64,000 nucleotides of DNA from Oikopleura dioica (lineage: Eukaryota; Chordata; Appendicularia; Copelata; Oikopleuridae). The position numbers and the translations under genes were made by a program. Under the pieces are notes generated by a model. It was given only the letters and a program-made list of their open reading frames with translations. It made no database searches and was not told the origin of the DNA. Below, one piece after another: positions 1 through 11,746 of the stretch. Location of the stretch: assembly GCA_907165135.1 (NCBI GenBank), contig OU015569.1:5704001-5768000 (forward strand), read 5' to 3'. Each line of letters opens with the position of its first letter. Position 1 is the stretch's first letter.

Positions 1-24
1 AAGGATATATTTTATTTTCGAAAG

Positions 25-1384
25 ATGGTTTTCAAGAGCGGTCTAACGAAGGCGGAGCAAGAGAAGGCACAGAATGAGCTCAACGAGGATCCAGCAACGA
101 TAAACGAAAAATTGAAGAGCTTAGGTAATTTTGATAATTACCTGTAAACGAAAAATTCAGAGTTGTTAGCCCAAGAGTTCCAAGTCTAATTTCTGAGTTC
201 TCGGTCTTAGTTGCTTTTAACTTCACTTTCAAACAAATGAAGGGCTCTTGAGCCACTTAATCAAACAGAAATACTTGCTGGCTTGAACTTTATTAGTAAA
301 TAATATTTACGAGTAAAACATTATTAGGAGCAATTGTAAGAAGAGCAAGAAAATACCCGTTGCAGCGCATCCAAGATTAGAGGACGACTCATTCATAGTT
401 CGTTATTTGCGAGTTACGAAGTACGATCTGAAGAAGGCGGAAGAGAAAATCACTGCCCTCTTTCAGCTCGTGATAGATTGGCCGGAAGTTTTTGGCGATT
501 TGAAATGGACACCGGAGATCGAAAAAGTCTTCGACTCTGGCGTTATGGAACTTCTGGAGCCGGAAGATGATGGATGCTGGGTTCTGACTTCTGCTTCGGG
601 CAGGTGGGATCCTGCTGAAATTCCGGCTCATGCTCTTCATCAAGAAAAAGGTTTCAAACTAAAGCGAGACGCAGATGTATGATCATAAAAAGTACTCCTT
701 AAAAATTATTTGGGATCATTTCAAAAGCATCCGCATTTCTACGGGAGTGGCTAATCGAGCACGAAAGTGTGCAGGTACATGGAATTCGCTTCATTATCGA
801 TCACGGTGGAATGAGCTGGAGTCGATTTCGCGCTGTCGGTCTCAAATCAGCAAAAATGGGAGGGCGTTTCGATGCCTGTTCGCCCTTCAGAAACAAACGA
901 TCATTCGTTTTGAATGTAAAATGATAGCTTTCGATAGGATATAAATAAAGTTCAGTGCCCAGGTTGGCTCGAGACTGTATTCAACATCGTCAAAAAGTTC
1001 TTTTCGAAGAAGACTCTCGAGCGAGTCGTCATTTTGCCGAAAGGAGCCGATTGGGAAGAGCTCTACAAAGAAGTTCCTAAAGAACGTTTGCCTGAGTACT
1101 TGGGAGGAACAGCACCATCTTGTGGTTATTTTTATATGAATGAAATCGTCCTCATATTGATTTTAGAACAAGCTTGGATAAAGGATTTGAAAGCAAACTC
1201 GAAGCGAATAGAGAAGAAGTTTGAGTTTATGAAGGCGCTCTGCGATCCAAAGTAGCTTCTATAAATATTTCTACTCTGAATTTATGTCTTCAGTTTTGTC
1301 CCAGAAACAGACGAAACTGACAATGAGCTGTCAGAAGAAATGGCCAAGTTAGAAGTAGAAGCGAAAAAGGGAACCCTCTTCTAA
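25..1384 (+). CDS. CRAL-TRIO (Sec14-like) lipid-binding protein
   Basis: This is a Sec14/CRAL-TRIO family protein, expected to bind a small hydrophobic ligand in the cytosol (the family includes tocopherol and retinaldehyde transfer proteins). Exon 1 opens at ATG 25 and ends before GT at 144; exon 2 starts at 328 in matching phase. It encodes the CRAL-TRIO N-terminal helix region (FIVRYLRVTKYDLKKAEEKI). Later exons hold the lipid-pocket core: VQVHGIRFIIDHGGMSWS, PGWLETVFNIVKKFFSKK and ERLPEYLGG, which follow the family order. The last exon (about 1290-1384) is acidic and ends in TAA. The junction between the exons near 672 and 760 is not certain; the second of these may begin with FLREWLIEHE or only with WLIEHE. 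Family assignment is firm, but the particular orthologue cannot be named. Confidence 0.85.
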
Positions 1385-1832
1385 AGAAAACGCTGTTCAT
1401 AGTCTGTTATTATTCAATATATTGAGATATAATTTCAATTAATCAGCTAACACAAGTCGAAACAGATAGACAAGCATTCTACGTGTTGCTTATCGTTCTT
1501 GAAGCAATGTAGCGAGAATAGAAGGTGCCGATAAAGGCAATACCGTCTTGACTAATTTATACTAGTGACTAAGAAAGGGACTTCATTTGTCAATCTTTGA
1601 CAGGAGTTGGACCTGCGGAGTATTAGAATTCTCATTTAAATTTCCTCGGAGCAGTTCCACTGAAATTTTCCAAGTAATAAATATTCATAGCCTATGAATT
1701 ATATCTACTTTAAATCTTGTCCTATTTATCTAATAAGTCATTAGATAATAATTATAAGTAATAACTCTTCGTAAAAATATTACATGGGATCTCATATTCA
1801 CAAGCCAAAAAACATTCGAAAAGTTATTTTGC
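1385..1832. other. intergenic, no gene seen
   Basis: AT-rich sequence after the CRAL-TRIO stop. No convincing coding frame or repeat was seen. Confidence 0.5.
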
Positions 1833-2215
1833 TTATTGGTTTCTTGTACTTATAAAACGAAAAGAACAAAGAAAAATCGTATATTCAGTAGAGAGAGAGT
1901 CAGAGAACGTAGTCTTCGGCTTCTTCGGAGTCTTCGTCGGAGTCTTTTTCTTCGGAGTCTTCTTCCCAATTTTTTTTTTTTGCTGAAACACTCTTTGCCT
2001 TTTTTCACTTTCAGCTCTTTGCGAAGGTCCTTCTTCTAAATTTTAAGACTTTTTTGGATTTTATAATCGTCTATTTTATTTACTTAAATTTGTACCGTTC
2101 TCTGCAAGTGGAGGCTCTGCAACTGCCTGTTTCACTGGTTCTTCAGTAGGCGCGGTCTCTCGACGAGATTTCTTCTTTGGGGTAGTTCCGTCTTCAAATG
2201 CATCGCTGGCTCAGC
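1833..2215 (-). CDS. candidate Lys/Pro-rich basic protein, 3' part
   Basis: Two minus-strand reading frames join through a 60-nt GT-AG intron (2036-2095) without a frame break. The upstream part reads DAFEDGTTPKKKSRRETAPT and then an acidic/polar stretch. The downstream part carries TPKK-type repeats resembling histone H1 tails, and ends in TAA at 1833-1835. An upstream exon near 2460-2550 (HELSESRKSATLFHVAKEHA) would join in phase, but no start was found. I do not recognise the protein. Low-complexity sequence can mimic coding, so this is a weak call. Confidence 0.28.
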
Positions 2216-2600
2216 TGGGAGTGATTTTTTTTTTCAGAATAATTTTAGTTTGCTGCTTGAAGTGATGACAACTTTCGATAGTCAATATCTTCAAATTGGA
2301 AAATAGCAATATTGGAAGCATTCGGAGTCTGAGAAATGTATGATTACCGGTAGTTAGACTTTGAGAATTTCTACACGGTTGATTATAAAGGCAACGTGAA
2401 GGCATTTTTCGCACATCTTTTTTTAGTTAGCGTGAGATTATTCAGACGACATTTCACGAGCGGCGTGCTCCTTAGCCACATGGAAAAGGGTGGCGCTCTT
2501 ACGGCTCTCGGAGAGTTCATGATATTTGCCAGCTACGACGAGGAAGTTAAGTCATTTTTTTATTTCCTTATTAGAGAATTCAAAGCACCGATTGTCACAT

Positions 2601-5600
2601 ATGAAGCTCTTATCCTTTGTACTGGCCATAGGTAAATTATAGCTTTTAGGTGAACTTTTATATCGCCAATTATACAACTTGATTGACAAAAGTCATTTGG
2701 AATTTTTTACAGAGTAGAACAAAAGTAGCTGCGATAAGTAGTCAGACAGGCCGAGAACTAGAGTATTAACTAGTGCCTGCTAACTACCAATATTCTGAAA
2801 ATACCTAAAGAGGAAGTTGACCGTCATTAGCTAAAGTTGAACTTGCTTGGTAATTTGGCAGAGAGCGAAATTCGTCAGTCTCGGAAAAAAGACATTAAAA
2901 TGCATTCATGACTTGCAGCTGAAGCCGTGTATTCAACACGAGCTGCTAGCGCTGCGGCTTCAAGTACTGTTGTTAACAACTTAGCAAGATAAAGGGGATT
3001 TGCGGCGCGAGAAATTTTTTATACCCAGCGAGAATTGATCTTACGTTGCACGTTCACGGATATTTGTTCTTCGGAAACTTAAAGACGGCTCAGACTAGTC
3101 GCGCGTGGGAAAGATACTTGCATAATTTCAGCCATTAGAGTCTCATTATAATAATCGAGCTACTGGAGATTTTTCCTTGGGCGGCGAGTTAGACATGCAA
3201 ATAGTCTGTCCGAACACTGTCACTTCGAAAAAAAAATGAAAAACTTGAAAATCCTGGTTTTCCGTTTTACCGAAGACCAAATCAGGCGACCTTTTCGCAA
3301 CATTATTAAATCTAAAAGAAAACTGGCCACGTTTATCTTTTAGAATTGTGTATATTTGAACAGGCTCAAGAGTGGACTAACCAGTCTTTTAAGGAATTTG
3401 TGTCTTTTGAAAACATGGAATGTATAATTATAAAAACACGTCGTGGTTCTTGATGCGCGATGTTGATAATTTTCAACTATCAGCAAGTGAGCTCTTCAGA
3501 TCGAAGGGCTCAAACGAATTGGCAGCGAAGGGCCCAGTTGGGCAGTCAACAACAGGGCCTTCGAACGCCTCGGACTCTCAAGAGCGGCCAAGCGCCCGAT
3601 ACTCAGCCAGATCCTTTCTAATTCCCAAATAGCGAATTTTTTCTATTTCCTCATTTCGCGGTCACTTTATCGGGGAAAGTTAGAGGAACTAAGAGTTCTA
3701 CTGGGCAGTCGTAGTGGCACTTTTGCACGCTCCATTCCAGGGTTATTGAAAAAAATCATTAGAAACACTCCTTTGCTTGAGCATTTTTACATCATTTTTC
3801 AATTTCAGGCGCCGATGGAAAGAAGCCAAACAAATTCGAAGAGCTCGACAGATCAGGGAAAATAATGATGAAGAAAGCGATCGCTGAAGGGTTACTCACG
3901 TCTAGCACGATTAAACACTCTTCCGCAGCGGGCCCTAACATCGGAACCATTCGATCAGTTCCAAGTAAGTTTCTAAGCTATTTTAAACGTGGGTCTAATG
4001 CTAACGCATATTCGTTTTTGTCGCGGTGGATCAGGCGATTGCGGAAAGTAGCGGCGAAGTGTCGCGCTGGACCGCGCCAAATAAGAACTGACCACATCCA
4101 TCTCGCCGAGCACACTCCAGTGTTACAATATCTTTAACTACTTGGTCACTTGATATGCCAAAAGTTCAAAAGCAGAACGCAGAAGAATAGTCATTTTTCA
4201 TTAACCTTATATTTAGACTCTTTGAAGAAACAACAGATCTGCATGGACATCCCGACCGTTGCGGAGATTAGGTCAGCGAAAAAGAGTAACCCGCAAGAAG
4301 AGAAGCTGAAAAAACGCATTACATTAAAGGTAATTAACCGTGCTCAGTTGCTCCTCCTTTGTTTACATTCGAGGGCTAAAAACAGTTGTAATATTCGCTT
4401 TAGACAATTCAAGCAGTCATGGATGGATCTTACGAGGAATGGATGCATCATCTAACACAGAACGAATACCCCGTTCCGACTCTCGATTTGCCTGTCGACT
4501 ACAGCCACGAGCACTTTGACTATCTCGACTTGGGAAAAGACATGATCGAGATAGGGACGAATTCTTTTACACTGGCAAGCATCGTCCGAATGCGTCCAGA
4601 CCCAACTCTTCCAGCAGACTATACTAACCGGGGCAGCAGGAAACGTGAAAAATCAATTGACACATCAATCAATTTTATTTCTTTTTGAAGAACTTAAATT
4701 TTGTTTCGTTACTTGAAATTTCACCTTGCGTAGAATTTTATCGAAGCGTAATGATGCGGGCCAAGGATTTGAACTCGTCGCCCCATCATTTTACACTGGT
4801 TCGGTTAGCCTATTTATGGGCAATGATGTCAAAGAGCCCGGCCACCTCGATTTCGGTCGCTCTCGACTGCCTGACAATACCTGGCTCTGTATTGGAACCT
4901 CCGTCGACAGAGATAACTTCGGAGATGATATTGCTCATATCGTTCCATTCGTGAACGGCTTCTCAGATGGGCCCGGGACATCCATAAAAATGAATGGCTC
5001 TCTTGCTTCAAATGCTTCGATGATCCTCGGAAATGGACTTGATGATTCTGGTCATTTGATTCCAGGCAGAAAAGATCGAACATTAGACGAAAAACCACGC
5101 TTTGGACAGCAATTCGAGGTAACTTAGACGTTTGATTGAGCGCGTCGAAAATTGACGAGTTAAATCGAATTTCCTTCGATTGAAAGAGCGTCAATTAGAG
5201 TGATTTTTAGGGCGACATAAGCTCCATCTTGTACTGGGATCGCGCGCTAACTCACAAGGAGCTCCGGATGATGTGCCGTCAGAAACTTGCCGCGATCGGC
5301 GTCTCCACCGGTAAATGTCCCAAGGGATATGAACAGTTCGACTGCAGATGCTACAAAATCGTCGATCAGGAGCTGATGAGCTTCAAGGACGCTGCTAATT
5401 TTTGCAAAGCAGAAGGCGCCAAGCTCGCGCGGCCAAAAACGGAACAACAGCAAGACTTCCTCGAAATTCTCATGCAACAGAGCCACATGGAGACTTTCTG
5501 GATTGGAATTGACGACATTGGTGAGCTTGAATATTATTCCGACAAGTTTTAACGTTGTTTTAGAAATCGATGGCTTGCACGTGTGGAGTGATGGTACCGT

Positions 5601-5969
5601 ACTCGACTATTCAGGAGGACACTTCAACAGATACCCAACTGGCGCTCCCGACAAAGTCTACACTTCTGAAGATTGCGTCGAAGAGGTAAATTTCCATATA
5701 AAATTCGGGTTTAGAACTGTTCTTAGATCAAATCTCGAAGTGGGTTTTACTGGAACGACGAGAACTGCTTCAAGGCGAACGCTTTCGCCTGCGAACTCGA
5801 CGAGATCGTTGACAACTGTGAGCCCTTAGTGACGCCTCCGCCAGAGATCTTACCGATTCAAATGCTGGATCAACCATTTTCGGTGCTGAAGAGCGCGGGC
5901 ATCCAGCCTGCATTCCTCAAAAGCGCTGGGAGACGCAAGGGACGGGACACTTCAAACGACTCCAATTAA
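2601..5969 (+). CDS. secreted LamG-like + C-type lectin protein
   Basis: Exon 1 (2601-2631) encodes a signal peptide start, MKLLSFVLAI, and ends in phase 1. Exon 2 (3809-3964) continues in phase, GADGKKPNKFEELDRSGK. Exons at 4217-4329, 4404-4639 and 4734 onward encode a laminin-G/pentraxin-like jelly-roll, ending in ISSILYWDRALTHKELRMM, typical of the last strand of that fold. It is followed by a C-type lectin domain: CPKGYEQFDCRCYKI, FCKAEGAKLARP, FWIGIDD, then FYWNDENCFKANAFACE. The WND and paired cysteines match the family; an EPN/QPD sugar motif was not obvious. The protein ends in a short Pro-rich tail and TAA at 5967-5969. The intron at 4640-4733 fits only as GA-AG. Intron 1 is unusually long (about 1.2 kb) for this window. 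Likely role: extracellular carbohydrate recognition. Confidence 0.8.
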
Positions 5970-6155
5970 GAAGTGACGCCCGTGCAGCATGGAATGCCCA
6001 TCTGCTCGCTTCTGCATTCCCTACCACGTGACCACTTTGGAAAGCGCGATTTTGTAAAGCTAATCCCTTACTTTTTATTCTTGTAAATTAATAAAGCACT
6101 CTTTCAGCACAGTTATTCTTATTATATAATGATTTAATGTAGTGACTCTCCCCAG

Positions 6156-6226
6156 GCAACGTTGGTTCAGTGGTAGAATTCTCGCCTGCCACGCGGGAGG
6201 CCCGGGTTCGATTCCCGGACGTTGCA
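6156..6226 (+). tRNA. tRNA-Gly (anticodon GCC)
   Basis: A full cloverleaf is visible. The acceptor arms GCAACGT (6156-6162) and ACGTTGC (6219-6225) pair, with discriminator A. A D-arm with GGTTCAGTGGTA follows, then anticodon loop CTGCCAC with GCC at 6188-6190, and T-arm GGTTCGATTCC. The body matches eukaryotic tRNA-Gly(GCC). There is no intron and no encoded CCA. Confidence 0.96.
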
Positions 6227-6943
6227 AGCTTTTTACTTTGTAAAGATTTTTTTATTTGCATCTTCGATGGAATCAAGGAAGAGGATATTTTGAGAATGTT
6301 TGAGAACTCGACTGATTGGGGACTATATTTTCTTTTTCTATGCTAATATCCTAGGCTTTTTCTAGTTCGCTGCTTGTCTGACTGACGGCAATCTTTTCCA
6401 CTTGGAAGCGTAACTCTTCGGACCAGAAGACATACCATACGAAGGGAAACTTTGTGCGCCATTGAACACAACAGGACTAGTTCAATCTTTTCAGACACTC
6501 TGCTCAATTCTCTATGATCCAAGCTCTTTCCTGCCACGTAACTCAGGTAGGAATGCCGAGAACTCTACCTTTTGTTGATGGTTTTTAGGCTGGCCAAAAA
6601 ACAATGCTCAATATAACATCACTGCCAGAAAATGGATAGAAAAATATGCCATGAAATCGTATGATTAAACTTGCGTGATGTGCAAATAAATAAACACGAA
6701 AAAAGTTATTCAGTTGATGGACATACTGAGATTGCATCACTATTTAGAGAAGTTAAAGATCATATGAACTGTATTTGAAGTGAACAGTGTTTGAAATAAA
6801 TAGGAGGTAGAGTGTCACACAGAAAACGGGAATCGTAGGAAGACATGAGATAATAATTGAAGTGAAACTTAGTACGCGAGTTGAAGGGTAGGACTGGGTG
6901 TAGAGAAGGGTGAAAGGAAGGTGCAGATTGAAGATTGATAAAA
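6227..6943. other. intergenic / CUL5 3' region
   Basis: No supported gene. It includes the likely 3' UTR of the minus-strand cullin. Confidence 0.5.
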
Positions 6944-9611
6944 TTAGGCCTTGTAGATAAAGACCTCTTTCTTTTTGGATCTCGTTCAGCGAAACCCTGC
7001 TCGAGGATCCATTCAAGCTGCTCTTTGATCATCTTCATCGAGGGCAAGAATTGACACTTAAATTGCAATCAACGAAGAGAAAAAGCGAAGTATGGCTACC
7101 TTTAGCAGCTCTGTAAGTTCAGCGGAGAGAGTGTTCGCGTCTACTTTCTTCCTAGCCTTGAGTACTTTGAGAGCAGCTTCTTGGACGCGAAGAGTTCGGA
7201 GCTGGTAGACTTCGTCATCTTCTTTCTTCATCGCTTTTTCAGCGGTGAGAGGAAGACGACCGATAAGAGAGACTTTTCCGCGGGTGGCAGCTTTCCCACT
7301 TTTGATCAAGGCAAAGGCACGGTTGACACGGAAAGTCATTCCGGGCGTGAACTCTAAATGCGTTTAGCATGGAAGACTAACATAGAGCAAACCTTTCGCA
7401 GCCTTGCTCACTTGTGGACGAGTGAGAAGGAGTTGGATTTTGAGCTTGGGATTCTGAGTCAGTACAGTCAGAGTTTTCTTGATTTCAGACTCAGGTAGCA
7501 TTGATCCGAGGCAAAGCTCCTCAATCGTCAGTTCGCTGTTCGGCCGTCTAAAGGAAGATTTTAACATCCTTCTCGATCTTGAAAACGTACCTATTCCAGC
7601 AAGATAAAACAGCCATTTGGAGTGCCGTAACATCAAGCTCGTACTTTCCCACTTTGGATTCGAATGTGAGTGTTCCGTGGGAAAGGAGCGGATGAAAGCT
7701 CAACTTGCGGCCGGTGTGCTGCTCTTTGTAGTAGTTCTCAATCTCGTTCAAGCTCTCTTCGACTTCATGAGGAAGCTGAATGGGGAAACGAGATAGACCG
7801 CGCACCCAAGCTCCGGCAGAGAGAACTTTTACATTGATAGATTTTTTGTCGAGCAAAGCTAAAATATAACATAACATTTATAAGGTAAGATTAAAATAAA
7901 CCTTTGACGTCCTTATTAAGATCCTCCGATAATTTGATGTCTTGGAACATTCGCTGGAGCTTGTTGACGTATTCTGATGGCATTCCGATTGAGCGAAGTC
8001 CGTCGACAAAAGACTCCTCGAGCTGTCGGTCATTTGAGACGTTGAGTACTAATCGTCGAGTCAGGTGGAGCTACAATTGTTTAATATAAATTCTTAACAT
8101 CTGATGGATTACCTTATGGTGGCGCATGAACAAGTCCTTGCTGTCGATGTACTTCAGCAAATTAAGTATGCCGTAGATACGATCTTCAATCTCCTGCTCA
8201 TTGTATTTTCGGCAAAGGGCTTTCTTTCTGAGCAAGCCATCTACATGAGTAGCAAGCATTTCTGGAAACTTATTTTCCTTGCCGAATATTTCAGTGCTGT
8301 TCAACAGAACGTTGAATCCTTGAAAAATTGCTTTATTTAATTGCTTGATTCCGATTAACTACCTCTGTCGCGCTCAGTTGTAAATTTAAAATGCGACTGG
8401 AAGGCGTACTCAATCAGCATGTCGGTTTCTTCGTAAAGCTTGAGGATACAGCTAACAGCAGCGTCGCCATCAGTGAGAGAACATGCTTTCAGCCTTTCAG
8501 TCCCTCGTTTCGTGACATACTGGTTAACGGCTTTGCGAAGGGCTCGAGACTTGTCCACGTCGGGTCGCATGAGAATGAAGGCTATCTTGAGCGCCTCTTT
8601 GTCAAGAGCGTCGACTAGTGAATCGATGGATGATAAAATCAGTTCGCTTGCGGCGGGCTCGTTCACCAAAACTAAAAATGTGTCCCCATCCGATCTTTAA
8701 CAGATCATTTTTACCTTCAAGAAGTTCATCCTGCGACTTTTTATACGACGCTTCTGCAATGTATTGCCTGGACATTCTTTTCTCGAAGTTATACGTCTCA
8801 AGCGCAAAGGACATGTACTCAATGGCAGTGGGCCCGTCGGCGAGTTTTTCTGCGACGCGTTTCACGTAGAAGTCCCGTCGATCTTTGTAGTAGTACATGT
8901 CCCATTCGAGCTCAAGGCCGCGGAGCGGGTCGCGGCCGATGAGGCACCTTCTCGACAAGTTTATGTAGGTGCGTTTGAGCGCTTGTACTCGCGCGTCGTT
9001 TCTGTACTCAGTATTGCCACAACGTTCTTCGTGGATTAAATGTTTTGCGCCAGCACGCAGCTCGGTCTCGAATTTCGCAAACATGAATTTCCACTCGAGA
9101 AGGAGAAGATACTCGATTGAAAGATCCTCGTCAGTGCGCTCCAAAAACTCAGTTTCTAGCGCTCGAAAGGGTTCCGGCAAGTACTCAAGCTAAAGTAGTC
9201 ATTGACGACAAAGCTTACTATGTTCAATATACCTGTGCTTCGAAGTCGTCCCACTCTCGACGATAGTGATCCAACATTTTGAGATAATTAGAGTCGTCTC
9301 GGTCTCTGACTTCTTCGAGACTGATTTTGACTTTTTTGAATCGCTCGCTGACAAGATCTGTGAGAGCCATTTGAAGTCGTTCGCTTCCGTCAGGATCCCA
9401 CTGGATAGATGCAAATACGTCCCAAAACAATTTGTGCCATTCCTCTCTAAAAATCTTTAGAACCAAGTGATCTGTAGATAACTCACCTTGGAACATTTTC
9501 GAGAAAGAGCAGTTTCTGAATGACGGGCTTCATTCGATCCCATCGCTCGTCGAATGGTATATCATCCTTTCCGATCATCTGGGAAGTGAAGTCCCGTACT
9601 TCGACCGACAT
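6944..9611 (-). CDS. CUL5: Cullin-5, scaffold of a CRL5 ubiquitin ligase
   Basis: The start is ATG at 9609-9611 (MSVEVRDFTSQMIGKDDIPF, then FDERWDRMKP). Successive exons match cullin-5 along its length: the N-terminal cullin repeats, the VDGLLRKKALCRKY region, KDLFMRHHK, VKVLSAGAW, and the cullin-homology segment HTGRKLSFHPLLSHGTLTF. The neddylation winged helix has LKVLKARKKV and FLPSMKMIKEQLEWILEQGF. The Lys of LKVLKARKK is the expected NEDD8 acceptor. CUL5 binds RBX2 and, through Elongin B/C, SOCS-box receptors. The last codons are in a different frame: the family-typical ending EVFIYKA plus TAA (6944-6946) is reached only if one extra A is assumed in the A-run at 6972-6976. The gene is downstream of the coiled-coil gene (127 nt) and probably co-transcribed with it. 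Confidence 0.93.
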
Positions 9612-9738
9612 AAAAATGACCTTAAAAGTTACTACCATTTTACTTATTTAGAGAATACAGAGGTGAGACTGTTGAGCACTCGTATAAAAAGAGTAGAAGA
9701 GAAAAAGCGAAGTGACAGATTTTGAGAGAACATGTGAG

Positions 9739-10289
9739 TTAGGCTTCTTGAAAGAAGTCTTTTTTCAGGAAAACGATTCTCCTGACTTGGTCAAGAGATT
9801 TCTTCAGAAGAGATTCATCGTAAGCTTCCTCATTTCCTTGATTTTCATTGTTGTTTCTCTCAAGAATCGCCGAGATGTCACTTCGGTGTTCTTCTTCGTC
9901 TTTCTTAAGCTCTTCCCGGGTCAATGCCGCTTTCAACGCGTTGTAGTTGATCAGGAAGCGTTCAAGTTCGGAGCTCTCCTCATAAAGTGCTTCACCCCGG
10001 AGAATTGCATCTTCCATATTTTCTGCCCAGAGTCTAACTTCGTCCCTTACTGCGGTCTCAATGACGGTTGATGAGAGCGAAGTATTCTCATCAACAGAAA
10101 AGGAAAGACCTTCCAGAACTGTGGCCTCCTCACGAATCCTCTTCAGCTCTTTCTAGCAAGTAAAATTTAGGACAGAGTTTACGTCTCATTTAAAATTACC
10201 TCTGTCTCTTCACAGGAGTTGAAATGCATATCCCGCTGAGCAAGAAATGTTCTAATCGAATTCACCACGGAGTTTCTCTCAACCTGCAT
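9739..10289 (-). CDS. small coiled-coil protein, unknown
   Basis: Two exons joined in phase. The first starts at ATG 10287-10289 (MQVERNSVVNSIRTFLAQRD). The second begins KELKRIREEATVLEGLSF and runs to a TGA at 9739. The protein is about 168 aa, rich in Glu, Lys and Leu with heptad-like spacing, and has no signal peptide or membrane segment. I do not recognise the family. The stop of THOC6 lies only about 60-70 nt upstream, and an AG acceptor (ATTTCAG, 10300-10301) sits 10 nt before the ATG. That is the arrangement expected of an internal operon cistron receiving a spliced leader. Confidence 0.65.
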
Positions 10290-10360
10290 CCCAATTTCTC
10301 TGAAATCAGACTTGTACTTAGTTGTTATATTGACGTAATGGCAGTATAACATTATTTCGA

Positions 10361-11469
10361 TCAGACAGAAAGTTCTTGTGCTTTGTAGTTATTCTTGTAA
10401 ATATCCACAGTTCTCGTGCTTCCCGACACAAGCATGTGTCCCTTTAGTGATTTCTGAAAAAGAGGGAAAAATAAATCTCTTGTTACCTATCTCTCTGGCT
10501 TACTTGAATGGAATAAACAAATTGCGAGGTAGCTTCAACCGTCGAGATTTTCGATCCGTTGCGCTGAAACTGGTAAACAACTGATCGCGACCCACCGACG
10601 AAAATGCGTTCGGGTGAGCTGAGTTTGGTTTCAAATGCAAAAATGCGCGAAAGGGCGATAAGGATCGCAAATGGAACCATTCCTGAGCATACTTAACGGC
10701 ACATCTTCTTCTATATCTAAAATATTGGCCAATTCTCCGGAACTCACGTGCTAGAATGAAGAAAATTTGCTACAAATCAAAACCATAAGTCTTTACCCAT
10801 AATCCCACTCTTGGGCCTCCACCACAAATCAGCCAGTCGCCGATCATCGAGCAACAGCTGATAAATCGACCTCTTTCCGGTCGATTAAGCTCTTCGTTCT
10901 CGTAAGGCAGAATCGTTCTGGTGATTTCCTGGCTTTTGATATCCCAGATGTGGACAAGTCCGTCTTCTGACGCTGTGCAGAAAATCCCTCGATCGATCGA
11001 CATTGAAGAGCACTGAATCGCATCTAAAAATCTCAGTACTACTGGTTGTATTCATCGAATTACCTTTATGAGAGTCAATATCTTCCTTGATGATATGAAA
11101 AACGTTCAAATCGATTGTGTACAAAATTCCTCGTGGTCCACCTCCTATAAGTACGTCCTGGTCTTCCAAAATCAGAGCTGTGTTGTACGATTCGCTAGTT
11201 ATGCGCTTGCCGTTTGAAATTCTTCCCTCTTCGCTGAGGATGAGAGTAACTAGGCCTCCTATGCCACCGGCAATCAAAATTCCCTTGTATTCGAGAATGA
11301 AAAGGATGCTGTGAAGTTGAGTCTGGAATTCTTGCGTTTTCGACCAGCGTGTTACATTGTAAGTCGTTATCTTTCCAAGATTATCTCCGATATAGAGGGT
11401 CGAACCGTTTCTCGAGAATGTCTGAGCGAAGATAGAACGGTAAGCATCAAGCACCTCCGCTTCCAACAT
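10361..11469 (-). CDS. THOC6: THO complex subunit 6, WD-repeat protein
   Basis: A WD-repeat protein of the THO/TREX complex, which couples transcription to mRNA export in the nucleus. ATG at 11467-11469 opens MLEAEVLDAYRSIFAQTFSR; the order IFAQTFS...LYIGDNLGKI, ASEDGLVHIWDIKS, RPERGRFISCC and WLICGGGPRVGLW follows THOC6 and includes its signature GGGP. The next exon adds HVSSGELANILDIEEDVP, then a frame change near 10681-10700. The later frame (IFVGGSRSVVYQF) and a last exon (VSGSTRTVDIYKNNY, stop 10361-10363) match the family C-terminus. The break could be a 1-nt indel or a very short (15-nt) GT-AG insert. The start follows an AG (CTTTCTTAG), again consistent with trans-splicing. Confidence 0.88.
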
Positions 11470-11746
11470 TTTCTAAGAAAGACAAATATGATAAGGCTGG
11501 CGATAGGCACGATTTGATAAATAATGGCAGTCAAATAAATTGGCACACACAGTTCAGGAGTTTTGGGACATTCGCTTGCGAGATCGCGTTCGTGGAGGCT
11601 CTGAAACCGGGATGCAAAGAAAACTCGTCCATCGAAATCTACTCTCACGGAAAGAACTTTGAAAATTTGTGATTTGCATGCCTGTCTGGTACATATTCCT
11701 CTTCATCAAGCGATGACGAGCTGGTTTCTATGTATTCTATGAACGG

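Noticed and set aside
3420-3632. + ORF in the first intron of the lectin gene
   Set aside because: Exons 1 and 2 join in phase without it and it has no acceptor/donor in phase; probably intronic, though a cryptic exon is not excluded.
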